Assembly (NCBI GenBank): GCA_020056865.1 | Contig: JAGVGX010000210.1 | Location: forward strand, 1 to 7,705 | Length of the DNA: 7,705 nucleotides | Source of the DNA: Desulfobacterales bacterium | GTDB lineage: Bacteria; Desulfobacterota; Desulfobacteria; Desulfobacterales; BuS5 | Direction: 5' to 3' | Program-made: the position numbers and the translations under genes | Notes under the pieces: model-generated | Seen by the model: the letters and a program-made list of their open reading frames with translations, nothing else | The model's database searches: none | What the model was told of the DNA's origin: nothing | Shown here: positions 1-6,991 of the stretch, one piece after another | Layout: each line of letters opens with the position of its first letter | How positions within the stretch are numbered: position 1 is the stretch's first letter

Positions 1-1257
1 AAAAGTATTGACATCACCAGGCAATACCTCGCCCATTTTCTTTAATGTATCAGATGAAAAATCAGCTTTTTGGATGCCAAGCAAGCTGAAGGTATCGATA
101 ATATCAACAGAAAAACCGCCGCCACAAACCATAATTGCAGCTTTTAAACCATCTGTTTTTTTATCTGATATATTGTTTTTAATAGCAACTGGAAGCATAT
201 TGCTGCTATGTTTCATATTATGATTCCCCAACCGGCCATTCGGTAATGGTGACAGCATAATTGCAGAAGCAGCATCAAACAGTGCCTCTAAAGAGCGGGG
301 CAAGATAGCCCCGGCCTGACGCATTGCAGAAGAAAAAATTTTTGAATCCCCCGCAAGCGAACCTGTATGCGAGGATATAGCATTTAAAGATGCTTTTGTT
401 CTTCCTGTTTTCCAAATTAATACTGCTTTTTTTTTCGTTATTTTTTTTATTAAATCAAACAAACGCCTCCCTGAATTTTCAGGAATCCCCTCAACATAAC
501 AGACAATCGCCTGCGTATACGGGTCATGATAATAAAAATCAAATATTTCAGTAATATCTAAATCAAGCATATTGCCAACTGAAATAGCCATTCGAACCGG
601 GAAATTGCGTTCTGAAAAAAAACTTGAAATATTTATCGCCTGACCGCCTGACTGGGATAAAATAGATACACGACCGTTTACATTATTATGTTGATCATTA
701 AAATAGGCCATGCCTGCTGAAGGATTATAAACCCCCAAACAATTAGGACCGATGACCCGTGTTTTTTTTCTTCCGGTTTCATCTTTATTTTCATCAGAGT
801 CAAGAATGGAAACAATTTCCTTATGTAGTGCCTTGCTTTCATCCTTGCTGGCTTCATTAAACCCGGATGTAAATACCGTAACAAATCTGGCCCCTTTTAG
901 TATAGCCTCTTTAAGTAAAGCGGGCGTCTTCGCGGCAGGAAGCCCGGATAGAACATAATCCGGCGTTTCAGGTAATGATTCAAGTGACGGATAGCATGTA
1001 TAACCGTGAAGATTTTTTCCGGCATATTTTGGATTTACCGGATACATGCTTCCAAATGTTGAGTATTTCATTGTATCCAGCGCCTGCAAAAAAGAAGACG
1101 CTCCGTAATGCATATTTTCTGACACCCCCACAAGTGCCACTGATTTTGGAAAAAAAAGAGGATATAATTCATGGGTTTTTAGCTTGTCTAACCCGGTTGG
1201 GAAAGATTCTTCTGTGCCTATTTCAACACAATTCTTATTGATGCTGCAAAAATTCAT
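1..1257 (-). CDS. ADP-forming acyl-CoA synthetase (acetate--CoA ligase family), alpha-type part; 3' end beyond window
   Basis: The frame is open from ATG at 1257 to the window edge (419 codons, no stop), so the C-terminus is missing. The family interconverts acyl-CoA, ADP and phosphate with acid, CoA and ATP in the cytoplasm. Residues about 33-135 form a CoA-binding Rossmann domain (VALVGVSEN near 40, YPVNPKYAG near 72, TSGFNEA near 130). GPNCLGVYNP lies near 170. The succinyl-CoA-ligase-like domain follows, with LSQSGG near 200 and SVGNMLDLD near 226. SSHTGSLAGD carries His297, the expected phosphohistidine. A second ligase domain begins near 370 (AAIMVCGGGF). The acidic and basic insert at about 153-167, before the GPNCLG strand, is unusual. 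AAGGA at 1266-1270, eight bases upstream, supports the start. It lies 110 bases behind the SPASM gene with no terminator seen. The ATP-grasp beta part would be fused or next, off the left edge. The acyl substrate cannot be told. Confidence 0.9.
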   Translation of the reverse strand, partial: MNFCSINKNCVEIGTEESFPTGLDKLKTHELYPLFFPKSVALVGVSENMHYGASSFLQALDTMKYSTFGSMYPVNPKYAGKNLHGYTCYPSLESLPETPDYVLSGLPAAKTPALLKEAILKGARFVTVFTSGFNEASKDESKALHKEIVSILDSDENKDETGRKKTRVIGPNCLGVYNPSAGMAYFNDQHNNVNGRVSILSQSGGQAINISSFFSERNFPVRMAISVGNMLDLDITEIFDFYYHDPYTQAIVCYVEGIPENSGRRLFDLIKKITKKKAVLIWKTGRTKASLNAISSHTGSLAGDSKIFSSAMRQAGAILPRSLEALFDAASAIMLSPLPNGRLGNHNMKHSSNMLPVAIKNNISDKKTDGLKAAIMVCGGGFSVDIIDTFSLLGIQKADFSSDTLKKMGEVLPGDVNTF

Positions 1258-1265
1258 ATACAGAT

Positions 1266-1270
1266 TCCTT
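1266..1270 (-). promoter_or_regulatory. Ribosome binding site of the acyl-CoA synthetase gene
   Basis: AAGGA on the minus strand ends eight bases before ATG 1257. No other good start lies nearby, so this site fixes the N-terminus. Confidence 0.6.
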
Positions 1271-1367
1271 TATGAACAGGTGTTGTTTTTAAAATAACAG
1301 GTTTTATTAAGATATATGTATGATTTCACAACGCAACATATTCTTGCTGCCTTGTGATTGAGGATGG

Positions 1368-2459
1368 CTAAATATCAAGCTCGTCTTCCGGACGACCACG
1401 CCAGCACAAAGGATCTTCGGCAAACCAGTCAGAGGACATAAACAATGCATTTCTTCTGCACCCGCCGCAAACATAACGATACGCGCACGTGCCACATCTG
1501 CCGGAAAGATTTTCCCTGTCTCGAACCTTTCTAAGAAATTCAGAATTCTTCCATATATCAGAAAGAGCTGTGTTTTTCAGGTTCCCCAGTTCGCCTTCTC
1601 CATGCCTTCCGCAAAGACGGGCCTCGCCTGTTGAAGAAACAAACAAAGAATAAATACCCGTCAAACACCCAACGCAAAAATCATAAAAATCCGATCCAAG
1701 ATTCGGGTTGGTACAGATCTCAAGTGATTTTTTATCTTCTGAGATGATATACCGGTTCTCAAAACCAACCGATCCAGCACCACGATCCTCCTGATTTTTA
1801 AATAAAACCCGTTGCATCTCCTTACGCTGCCTTCTGGTAAGGATAAGGTCATCTTGGCCTGTTGCTCTTCCTCGTGCAAAAAATTCCTGCACATTAAGAC
1901 TCACGTCAAGCTCTTGAGCAAGACGAATAATCTCCGGAAGCTGATGCGCATTGCTTCTGGAAATAGTAAACGATATGCGTGCTGACATTTGTTCATTTCT
2001 TATATGTTCCAATGCGCTAAGTGCACGGTCGTAACTTCCTTTGCCTCTGTTTGCATCGTGCGTTTCTGCGTTATACCCGTCTAAACTTATCATCACCTGC
2101 CTGACACCGGCATCCTTTATTTTCAACGCCATTGTCCTGTCAATAATAAACCCGTTAGAAACAATGCCCACACTACGAAGACGCCTGGAAGCATATGATG
2201 CAAGTTCAAGTATATCACTTCTTACCAGAGGCTCTCCACCCCCAAAAGAAAGATGTATTACTTTAGCTTCTTCTAAATTACTGATTATATACTTTGCCTC
2301 ACTGGTTGTCAACTCATTTGGCAAAGCTTCTCCTGCTGAAGCACCGCAAAGCTTGCAATGTAAATTGCAGGCACTGGTTATCTGTAAACCAACAATCATG
2401 GGAACAGGATTTTTTACAGCATCATAATATTTTTTTTTTGTGGATTCTAATATATTCAT
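1368..2459 (-). CDS. Radical SAM/SPASM domain protein (AhbC/AhbD, NirJ, PqqE-like architecture)
   Basis: A 363-residue protein. The radical SAM core carries Cys31, Cys35 and Cys38 (CNLHCKLC), which bind the [4Fe-4S] cluster that cleaves S-adenosylmethionine. GGGEP at 73-77 is the SAM-binding strand, and SNGF near 101 and SLDGYNAETHD near 125 also fit the family. The C-terminal SPASM region has Cys249, 262, 265, 283, 322, 325, 331, 334 and 352, enough for auxiliary clusters. Its CxxCxxxxxCGGC run followed by AEDPLC resembles heme-pathway enzymes (AhbC, AhbD, NirJ) and peptide modifiers. The start overlaps the stop of the VWA gene as ATGA and has no good Shine-Dalgarno sequence, so translational coupling is likely. 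It ends in TAG. The substrate is not deducible: a heme-type decarboxylation or modification of a protein target are both possible. No heme-pathway neighbour and no precursor peptide is visible. Confidence 0.9.
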   Translation of the reverse strand: MNILESTKKKYYDAVKNPVPMIVGLQITSACNLHCKLCGASAGEALPNELTTSEAKYIISNLEEAKVIHLSFGGGEPLVRSDILELASYASRRLRSVGIVSNGFIIDRTMALKIKDAGVRQVMISLDGYNAETHDANRGKGSYDRALSALEHIRNEQMSARISFTISRSNAHQLPEIIRLAQELDVSLNVQEFFARGRATGQDDLILTRRQRKEMQRVLFKNQEDRGAGSVGFENRYIISEDKKSLEICTNPNLGSDFYDFCVGCLTGIYSLFVSSTGEARLCGRHGEGELGNLKNTALSDIWKNSEFLRKVRDRENLSGRCGTCAYRYVCGGCRRNALFMSSDWFAEDPLCWRGRPEDELDI

Positions 2460-4153
2460 TTTAACAAACTCGCTCTTAAGACTTCTTCGAGACGTAGAGG
2501 AAGCAGATCAAGGGAATCAACCAGTATGGCTCTGTCATGGTATTGTTGTTCAAGAAGCTCTTTTGTATGCTCATCATAATACGTGCCGATGGTAACAATT
2601 TCAATGCCTTGACTGTCACAAAACTCCAGCCCTTTTTGTACGCTGACGCCACAATTGGGCTCACCGTCGGTGAGATGAACAATGAGTCTTTTTTTATCCC
2701 TGGGCATTTTAACTGCTGCAGCAATAATTGCCTGACCCGTTGGGGTTCTTCCACTCGGTCGAACCGTATAAATTTTTTTGTTGTAAGCAAGCAGGTTGAT
2801 TTCACAAATGCCAGCCCTTTCAAAATATGAATACACATCCAGCCTGTTTCCTGTCCCCTTAACCGCCTCAAACAACGACACAAAAATCCGCTCTGCTTGA
2901 GACCACTGTTTGCCGCCAGCAGGCAGCCCTCCAGTCATTGATGCGGACCCATCAACAAGTATGACAATATTTCTTGTATTATCATAATAAAAATGTTCTT
3001 TGAGCCTGAAAAGCCTTCCATTCATCGATAACCTGTAAAGACGCCTTCCGTCAATTTTGCCACGTAAAAGACCACGGTTATAATGATAGCGTCTGCTTCT
3101 GTGAGATTTTTGCAACTTAAAAATCCGTCTTAACCTGGCAACAAGAACAGGATCCAGCTTCATGCGGCAAGGCAAACTGGCCTTTCCAAACGTGGTATCA
3201 ATGATTTTCCATTGTTCTTCTTCGGATATTTCTTCAAGGTGCTCATTGAAGCTTTTATCACTATATTGCTCAATAACTTCATTAACATTCTTCAGCAGTT
3301 TAAGATCTGACTCCTTGGCCTCTCTCTGCCTCTCATCAATACTTTCTGAATCATCATCGTCATTTGGCAAAAAATCATTGTCTTCATCAGGAGGACCTTC
3401 ACCCTGCAACAAACCCAAATCTTCTATAGAATCGGCAGGCAGCCAATCTTTTGCCTGAAGCAAAATGTCATGCCACAGGTTGAGATAAATATCAGTCCTC
3501 AAATTACATCTTGCTGATTTCGACGTTTCATCGGCAGACGCTATGATTGCATCTCTTGCGTCAAGAAGTCTCTGAAACAGATCATGGTATCCTGGATGCA
3601 TATTTACTGAAAGCCGATCCAAAAAAACATAATTGGCAAAAATATACAACAGTGTATGAACTTTAGGAGGCTTGGTAACATCGCCCTTAAAGGGCTGCCG
3701 AACATATGGCCAACAAAAAGGCAAATAATGCTTCCAGATGGTGTCTTTTGCAATATATCGGGCAAAAATATCTTCACCTATACCAATAAGAAGAGCGAAC
3801 AAATATTCTTCGTCCGGAGGCATGGCCCCTATTTTTTTCCTTATTTTAAGCCAGATAACATCTGAAAGGATATAGCAGTGAAGGGCTTCTCTTGCTGTTA
3901 TCCCTACAAGAAGATCCATTTTGCAGGGAGGGAGTGGATATTTGCCTTTTGCCAAACCAATATCAATGCCAATCTTGCCTGTCCCATCAGCAATACCTGC
4001 CGCCCATTCGATGGGCTTTAAGTTGGTTGTGATATGCCTGCCCACCTTTCTTAAGGCAAACAACACCCTGGCCAGTTCTTGTGATTCTACTGCAGATTTG
4101 TTTTTTCTCCAGTATTCTGAATAACCAAAGGCAGCATCTCGTATCTGAGCCAT
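2456..4153 (-). CDS. VWA domain protein, CobT/NorD/CbbO-like
   Basis: I choose ATG 4153 (565 residues). AGGGGA lies six bases upstream, whereas the in-frame TTG at 4174 has no such site. An N-terminal helical domain (about 1-240) contains KYPLPPCKMD near 71 and RExxH at 88-92, where related VWA proteins with a metallopeptidase-like domain have HExxH. A very acidic linker follows at 253-282, as in CobT-type proteins. The C-terminal VWA domain starts near 394. Its metal-ion-dependent adhesion site is complete: DGSAS at 401-405, Thr470 or Thr472 in GRTPTG, and Asp496 in LTDGEPN. Such proteins work with a MoxR/CobS/NorQ/CbbQ AAA+ ATPase to insert metals or remodel enzymes. No ATPase gene is present in the window. 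There is no signal peptide or membrane segment, so it should be cytoplasmic. It sits between the 173-residue gene and the SPASM enzyme, overlapping the latter by four bases. Confidence 0.88.
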   Translation of the reverse strand: MAQIRDAAFGYSEYWRKNKSAVESQELARVLFALRKVGRHITTNLKPIEWAAGIADGTGKIGIDIGLAKGKYPLPPCKMDLLVGITAREALHCYILSDVIWLKIRKKIGAMPPDEEYLFALLIGIGEDIFARYIAKDTIWKHYLPFCWPYVRQPFKGDVTKPPKVHTLLYIFANYVFLDRLSVNMHPGYHDLFQRLLDARDAIIASADETSKSARCNLRTDIYLNLWHDILLQAKDWLPADSIEDLGLLQGEGPPDEDNDFLPNDDDDSESIDERQREAKESDLKLLKNVNEVIEQYSDKSFNEHLEEISEEEQWKIIDTTFGKASLPCRMKLDPVLVARLRRIFKLQKSHRSRRYHYNRGLLRGKIDGRRLYRLSMNGRLFRLKEHFYYDNTRNIVILVDGSASMTGGLPAGGKQWSQAERIFVSLFEAVKGTGNRLDVYSYFERAGICEINLLAYNKKIYTVRPSGRTPTGQAIIAAAVKMPRDKKRLIVHLTDGEPNCGVSVQKGLEFCDSQGIEIVTIGTYYDEHTKELLEQQYHDRAILVDSLDLLPLRLEEVLRASLLK

Positions 4154-4159
4154 TTTATT

Positions 4160-4165
4160 TCCCCT
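4160..4165 (-). promoter_or_regulatory. Ribosome binding site that fixes the VWA start
   Basis: AGGGGA on the minus strand is six bases before ATG 4153. The longer in-frame TTG start at 4174 would place this motif inside the coding region, so the shorter protein is preferred. Confidence 0.65.
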
Positions 4166-4196
4166 ATAACTCAATAAAATCCATACTAAAATTTAC

Positions 4197-4718
4197 CTAC
4201 TGTTGCCAACCTGCAAACGGTCTGTCCGGGTAATCAAGTATTTCAGAAAATCGTTGGCGAGAGTCTTGCCGAACCCTTTCTGCTTTCTTTTCGCATAATT
4301 TTTCAGATCTTATCCAGTTTTCCAGTAATGCCCCACCAGGAAGCCACATGCTCACGGTTTCCCTGTCATATATCCATGCTTTCAGCTTAACGCCCTGGTC
4401 TGCCAAAATATCCCAAACCTCATCACGATTTCGTTTATCACAAAACACACACATCACGCACTCTTCCATGCCAAGGTTGGTAAGCGCTTTTCTATCATAT
4501 TTAAAACAGGCGATAAGACCCGACTCAACATAAGGGTCCAACTTGATTGCCAGCTCATCATGCCTTTGTCTTGAGCCAAATACGAGCCACTTTCCCCAGT
4601 AATCAAGATACTCCTTGTTTGTTAACGGTCTTCCCTTGTAAGCTATATATTTATAGCCCTCATAGATTTCGGGATGATAACCAAAAATAAAGTGCGAGCC
4701 GGGCTGATCTACTATCAT
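4197..4718 (-). CDS. Conserved-looking protein of unknown function, 173 aa, with CxxCxxC
   Basis: I do not recognise this protein with confidence. ATG 4718 is chosen over the in-frame GTG at 4727 because AAGGTG lies six bases before it and overlaps that GTG. It is soluble and mixed alpha/beta, with many aromatic residues near the N-terminus (HFIFGYHPEIYEGYKYIAY). GKWLVFG at 42-48 begins what looks like a compact alpha/beta unit ending near TVSMWL. Cys87, Cys90 and Cys93 form CVMCVFC. The order of GKW strand, helix, substrate-like loop and xxCVF strand faintly recalls the DUF1917/Bles03 fold, which resembles eIF4E; this is a weak impression only. The last 40 residues are charged and helical. 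It lies 48 bases after the B12-type radical SAM gene and 43 before the VWA gene, so it is probably an operon partner of both. Confidence 0.8.
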   Translation of the reverse strand: MIVDQPGSHFIFGYHPEIYEGYKYIAYKGRPLTNKEYLDYWGKWLVFGSRQRHDELAIKLDPYVESGLIACFKYDRKALTNLGMEECVMCVFCDKRNRDEVWDILADQGVKLKAWIYDRETVSMWLPGGALLENWIRSEKLCEKKAERVRQDSRQRFSEILDYPDRPFAGWQQ

Positions 4719-4724
4719 GACAAA

Positions 4725-4730
4725 CACCTT
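4725..4730 (-). promoter_or_regulatory. Ribosome binding site that fixes the 173-aa gene start
   Basis: AAGGTG on the minus strand lies six bases before ATG 4718. The alternative GTG at 4727 is part of this motif and has no site of its own. Confidence 0.55.
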
Positions 4731-4766
4731 GTTGAAATATTGTGGGTGAAATCTGTTTCCAATCTG

Positions 4767-6671
4767 TTAACTCCATGTTTCAGTGTATCTGCCAATATGT
4801 TTGCTTAATATCCCAATAGAAGACCGATTAACGGGTATATCTCTGTCAAGTCCATGAAGATATATGCGCAAGGGCGTTTCTTTTCTTAATTCAAGCATTT
4901 TGTTAATAACGATATGTTGTGTTAGTTTTTTATGTTTTCTTATCACCTGCTTTGACTTTTCCGGACCAGCGATCGTTTCTTTTAACGCGCTGACGATATA
5001 CATATAAAATATTTGTCTGGTATCCGCCTCAAAAACATTTACAGGACCCAGATATGCTGCCTTGTTAAATTCTTCAGTAAACGTGTAAAGCCTGTTTCTT
5101 TTTTCTTCAGTAGAAAGCTTCATATAGTCTTGAAGAAACGTTCCAACCCCTCCAATTTCTAACAGCATCTGTTTTAACTGCTGCCGAGCCTTTTCATTTA
5201 TCTTCATTATCATAAGTGTTATATGATTTACCTGTTTTCGGCAAGTCCTCAATTTTTTGCCAAGCATTTGAAATCTCTTTTCTTCTTTGGATGATCTTTC
5301 TTTTTTATTTTGCAGCGCTTCATACTCGTACTCTAAAATCAAAAGATTCCGGTATGCATCCGCAGATGTCCCATACCTGTTAACCGGTGTCAGAAAAGGA
5401 AGATAAACATCGCTTCCAGTTATCTCAAACGATTCTGCCTCTACAGCTTCAACCTTTGAAACATCTACATCTTTTTCTTCCGGATCATCTATCTCCACCA
5501 CTTTAAATTCTTGATTTAATGCCCGATTATAAAGATCCGCACCACGAACAAGTGAAATCCTGACCGGATTGGCAAAGTTTGCACTGTTTTCTATAAAATC
5601 TTGATAATACTCCATAACACTCAATCGTTTACAGGTTGATTCAATGGCTTCTTCTGGCAGCGCATCAGGACTCGGCCATATAATAAAGTGAACAACGGTT
5701 ATGCCTCTTGTACCCAGTTCTCTGGTTAAACGCATGGCATCTAATCCACGATACCTTGCTTCTGGTTTTAATCTAACAATCTCATTGTCATTAAACGATT
5801 CGGTTCCAAAAGATATTTTCTCAACATTTGCCTTTTGCAATAAATCTGCCAGATCCAAATTGATTCTATGCGGAAAATACGTTTTGTCATCCGTTGTAAA
5901 ATTATCAATTCTTCCATTAATTAAAAAACTGAACCTTTCATTGAGTTTTTCATCAATAATCCGCCCGAACAGTTTATGTGCCCGCCTTAAATTATAAATC
6001 ATGTTGTCATTGGCAAACATCACCCTTTTTATCTTAGCATTTTTGGATATCTCTTTAAGAATACTGACAATCCTGTCAACAGACAAAAATCTTATCTTCT
6101 TTCCAAAAACACGCGAGCAGAACGTACATCCAAAAGGGCAACCTCGTTCCGTTAAAACCGAAACCATATCGCTTTCATAATAGCAATAATGGGCGAAATC
6201 CATAGATTCAAGCTGGTTTCTCGTAAGATAGGGATAGTCGGGGTTCATTACCATGCGTCCGTTCTGGATGCATATGACCCCTGAAATATTTTTTATCTTA
6301 TTTAAATCAGGTTGTTCTTTTGTAATTTCATCAACAAGCAAAGAAAAAGTAAAGTCGGCCTCACCCCGCAAGGCATAATCCGCCTTAAGATTGATGAAAA
6401 AGGCTGCTGGTCTGCTTCTGAAAGCAGCGCCCCCAAGAATGATTTTAGCAAATGGCAGGTGTTTTTTTATCTCTGTGACCCATTCTTTAGCATGCCGATA
6501 TTCTTCCAGCTGATCATAGGCAGTCAGCATGACAAAATCAGGCTTAAGATTGATTATGGCTTCAACTGAAGACACGATCTCAAAACGATGAGCATTCGTC
6601 TTGCGTATCGTTTTTGCAAAATATTCTGCTGCAATACTATTTGTCTTTGTTAAAAATACAAAAAAAGCCAT
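4767..6671 (-). CDS. B12-binding-type radical SAM protein lacking the cobalamin His motif
   Basis: A 634-residue protein. Residues 1-130 look like a cobalamin-binding Rossmann domain: first strand AFFVFLTK, DFVMLTAYDQ near 45, and IILGGAAFRSRP near 77. The usual DxHxxG loop is absent (residues 9-18 read KTNSIAAEYF), so cobalamin, if bound, would lack the lower His ligand. The radical SAM core has Cys178, Cys182 and Cys185 (GCPFGCTFCSR), MFANDNMIY near 218 and SFGTESFNDNE near 287. An acidic linker near 391-417 leads to a long, basic, helical C-terminal region (about 425-634) that I cannot assign. The start is firm: it begins the first beta strand, and an in-frame TAA lies two codons upstream. 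There is no Shine-Dalgarno sequence, and TATAAT is five bases before the ATG. It is the first gene of the leftward run. Relatives include methyltransferases and ring-forming enzymes; the reaction here is unknown. Confidence 0.88.
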   Translation of the reverse strand: MAFFVFLTKTNSIAAEYFAKTIRKTNAHRFEIVSSVEAIINLKPDFVMLTAYDQLEEYRHAKEWVTEIKKHLPFAKIILGGAAFRSRPAAFFINLKADYALRGEADFTFSLLVDEITKEQPDLNKIKNISGVICIQNGRMVMNPDYPYLTRNQLESMDFAHYCYYESDMVSVLTERGCPFGCTFCSRVFGKKIRFLSVDRIVSILKEISKNAKIKRVMFANDNMIYNLRRAHKLFGRIIDEKLNERFSFLINGRIDNFTTDDKTYFPHRINLDLADLLQKANVEKISFGTESFNDNEIVRLKPEARYRGLDAMRLTRELGTRGITVVHFIIWPSPDALPEEAIESTCKRLSVMEYYQDFIENSANFANPVRISLVRGADLYNRALNQEFKVVEIDDPEEKDVDVSKVEAVEAESFEITGSDVYLPFLTPVNRYGTSADAYRNLLILEYEYEALQNKKERSSKEEKRFQMLGKKLRTCRKQVNHITLMIMKINEKARQQLKQMLLEIGGVGTFLQDYMKLSTEEKRNRLYTFTEEFNKAAYLGPVNVFEADTRQIFYMYIVSALKETIAGPEKSKQVIRKHKKLTQHIVINKMLELRKETPLRIYLHGLDRDIPVNRSSIGILSKHIGRYTETWS

Positions 6672-6676
6672 GACAG

Positions 6677-6682
6677 ATTATA
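6677..6682 (-). promoter_or_regulatory. TATAAT five bases before the radical SAM start codon
   Basis: The minus strand reads TATAAT-CTGTC-ATG. If this is a -10 box, transcription would begin at about the ATG, giving a leaderless mRNA. That would explain why the gene has no Shine-Dalgarno sequence. No good -35 box lies 16-18 bases upstream, so chance in AT-rich DNA remains possible. Confidence 0.25.
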
Positions 6683-6767
6683 GATTCTATTGAATAATTT
6701 GGTGTTAAAAAAAAACATAAAAATAGCAGAATCACATCATTCACCTAAGGAGGTAGCACGACAAAAC

Positions 6768-6866
6768 ATGCGATACGATGCCAGGCATTTTATAATGTTT
6801 ACTAAATTGAATAACAGGAAGGATCAGGATATAGAAAGGCACATTTACCGAGGAAGAATAAGTTAA
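6768..6866 (+). CDS. Possible 32-aa small ORF behind a perfect Shine-Dalgarno sequence
   Basis: ATG 6768 to TAA 6866 encodes a basic 32-residue peptide (starts MRYDARHFIMF). TAAGGAGGT at about 6746-6754, a perfect match to the 16S tail, precedes it by 13 bases, longer than the usual 5-9. It would be the only plus-strand gene, divergent from the radical SAM operon. I see no homology or clear promoter. It could be a small regulatory peptide or a chance ORF; chance is more likely. Confidence 0.15.
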   Translation: MRYDARHFIMFTKLNNRKDQDIERHIYRGRIS

Positions 6867-6884
6867 AACAATACATTAACCTGT

Positions 6885-6899
6885 TATGCTTTAAGCATA
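6885..6899. promoter_or_regulatory. 15-nt perfect palindrome, candidate operator
   Basis: TATGCTT-T-AAGCATA has seven-base arms around one base. It is too AT-rich and too tight to fold as a terminator, and it is not followed by a T run on either strand, so a dimeric repressor or activator site fits better. It overlaps the -10-like element of the candidate minus-strand promoter at 6896-6923. Confidence 0.35.
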
Positions 6900-6923
6900 T
6901 AAAGTTAGGGCGTACTTCATCAA
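6896..6923 (-). promoter_or_regulatory. Weak sigma-70-like promoter candidate for the radical SAM operon
   Basis: The minus strand has TTGATG (6918-6923), 16 bases, then TATATG (6896-6901). Each hexamer matches consensus at four of six positions. It would give a leader of about 220 bases before ATG 6671. Support is weak apart from its overlap with the palindrome. Confidence 0.2.
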
Positions 6924-6991
6924 AACGGCCAATATACTACCCCAAACATTCCCGCCGTTATAGCATGTCAGCGAATCAGTCCCTTCATAAA

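Larger units (their letters stand above)
6672..6991. other. Intergenic region between the zinc-ribbon gene and the radical SAM operon
   Basis: This stretch of about 320 bases has no convincing gene and no GC-rich hairpin followed by a T run on either strand. It holds a 15-nt perfect palindrome, an 11-nt palindrome (6778-6788, ATGCC-A-GGCAT), a weak promoter-like pair, a TATAAT next to the downstream start, and a perfect Shine-Dalgarno sequence on the plus strand. ATAACAGG at 6811-6818 and its inverse at 6880-6887 are 61 bases apart. It is the most likely site of the operon's transcription control. Confidence 0.6.

Noticed and set aside
8..223. Plus-strand ORFs at 8-223, 752-958 and 975-1241
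   Set aside because: They lie opposite the continuous acyl-CoA synthetase frame, which has clear family motifs throughout.
424..450. Frameshift in the long A/T runs of the acyl-CoA synthetase gene
   Set aside because: Codons read cleanly through both homopolymers, and motifs before and after stay in the same frame.
1294..1301. ATAACAGG also found at 6811-6818 and inverted at 6880-6887, as a shared regulatory site
   Set aside because: Eight-base matches in AT-rich DNA are weak evidence, and the three sites do not share flanking sequence or orientation.
3162..3458. Plus-strand Ser-rich ORF
   Set aside because: It is the antisense shadow of the acidic linker and adjacent region of the VWA gene; it has no ribosome binding site and no recognisable domain.
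6802..6876. 24-codon minus-strand ORF in the intergenic region as a precursor peptide for the radical SAM enzymes
   Set aside because: It has only a poor AGGT three bases before the ATG, and it lacks a leader/core pattern or repeated modification motif.
6672..6991. Terminator after the zinc-ribbon gene, or a riboswitch or tRNA in the gap
   Set aside because: No GC-rich stem with a following T run, no cloverleaf and no cobalamin-riboswitch B12-box pattern could be seen.
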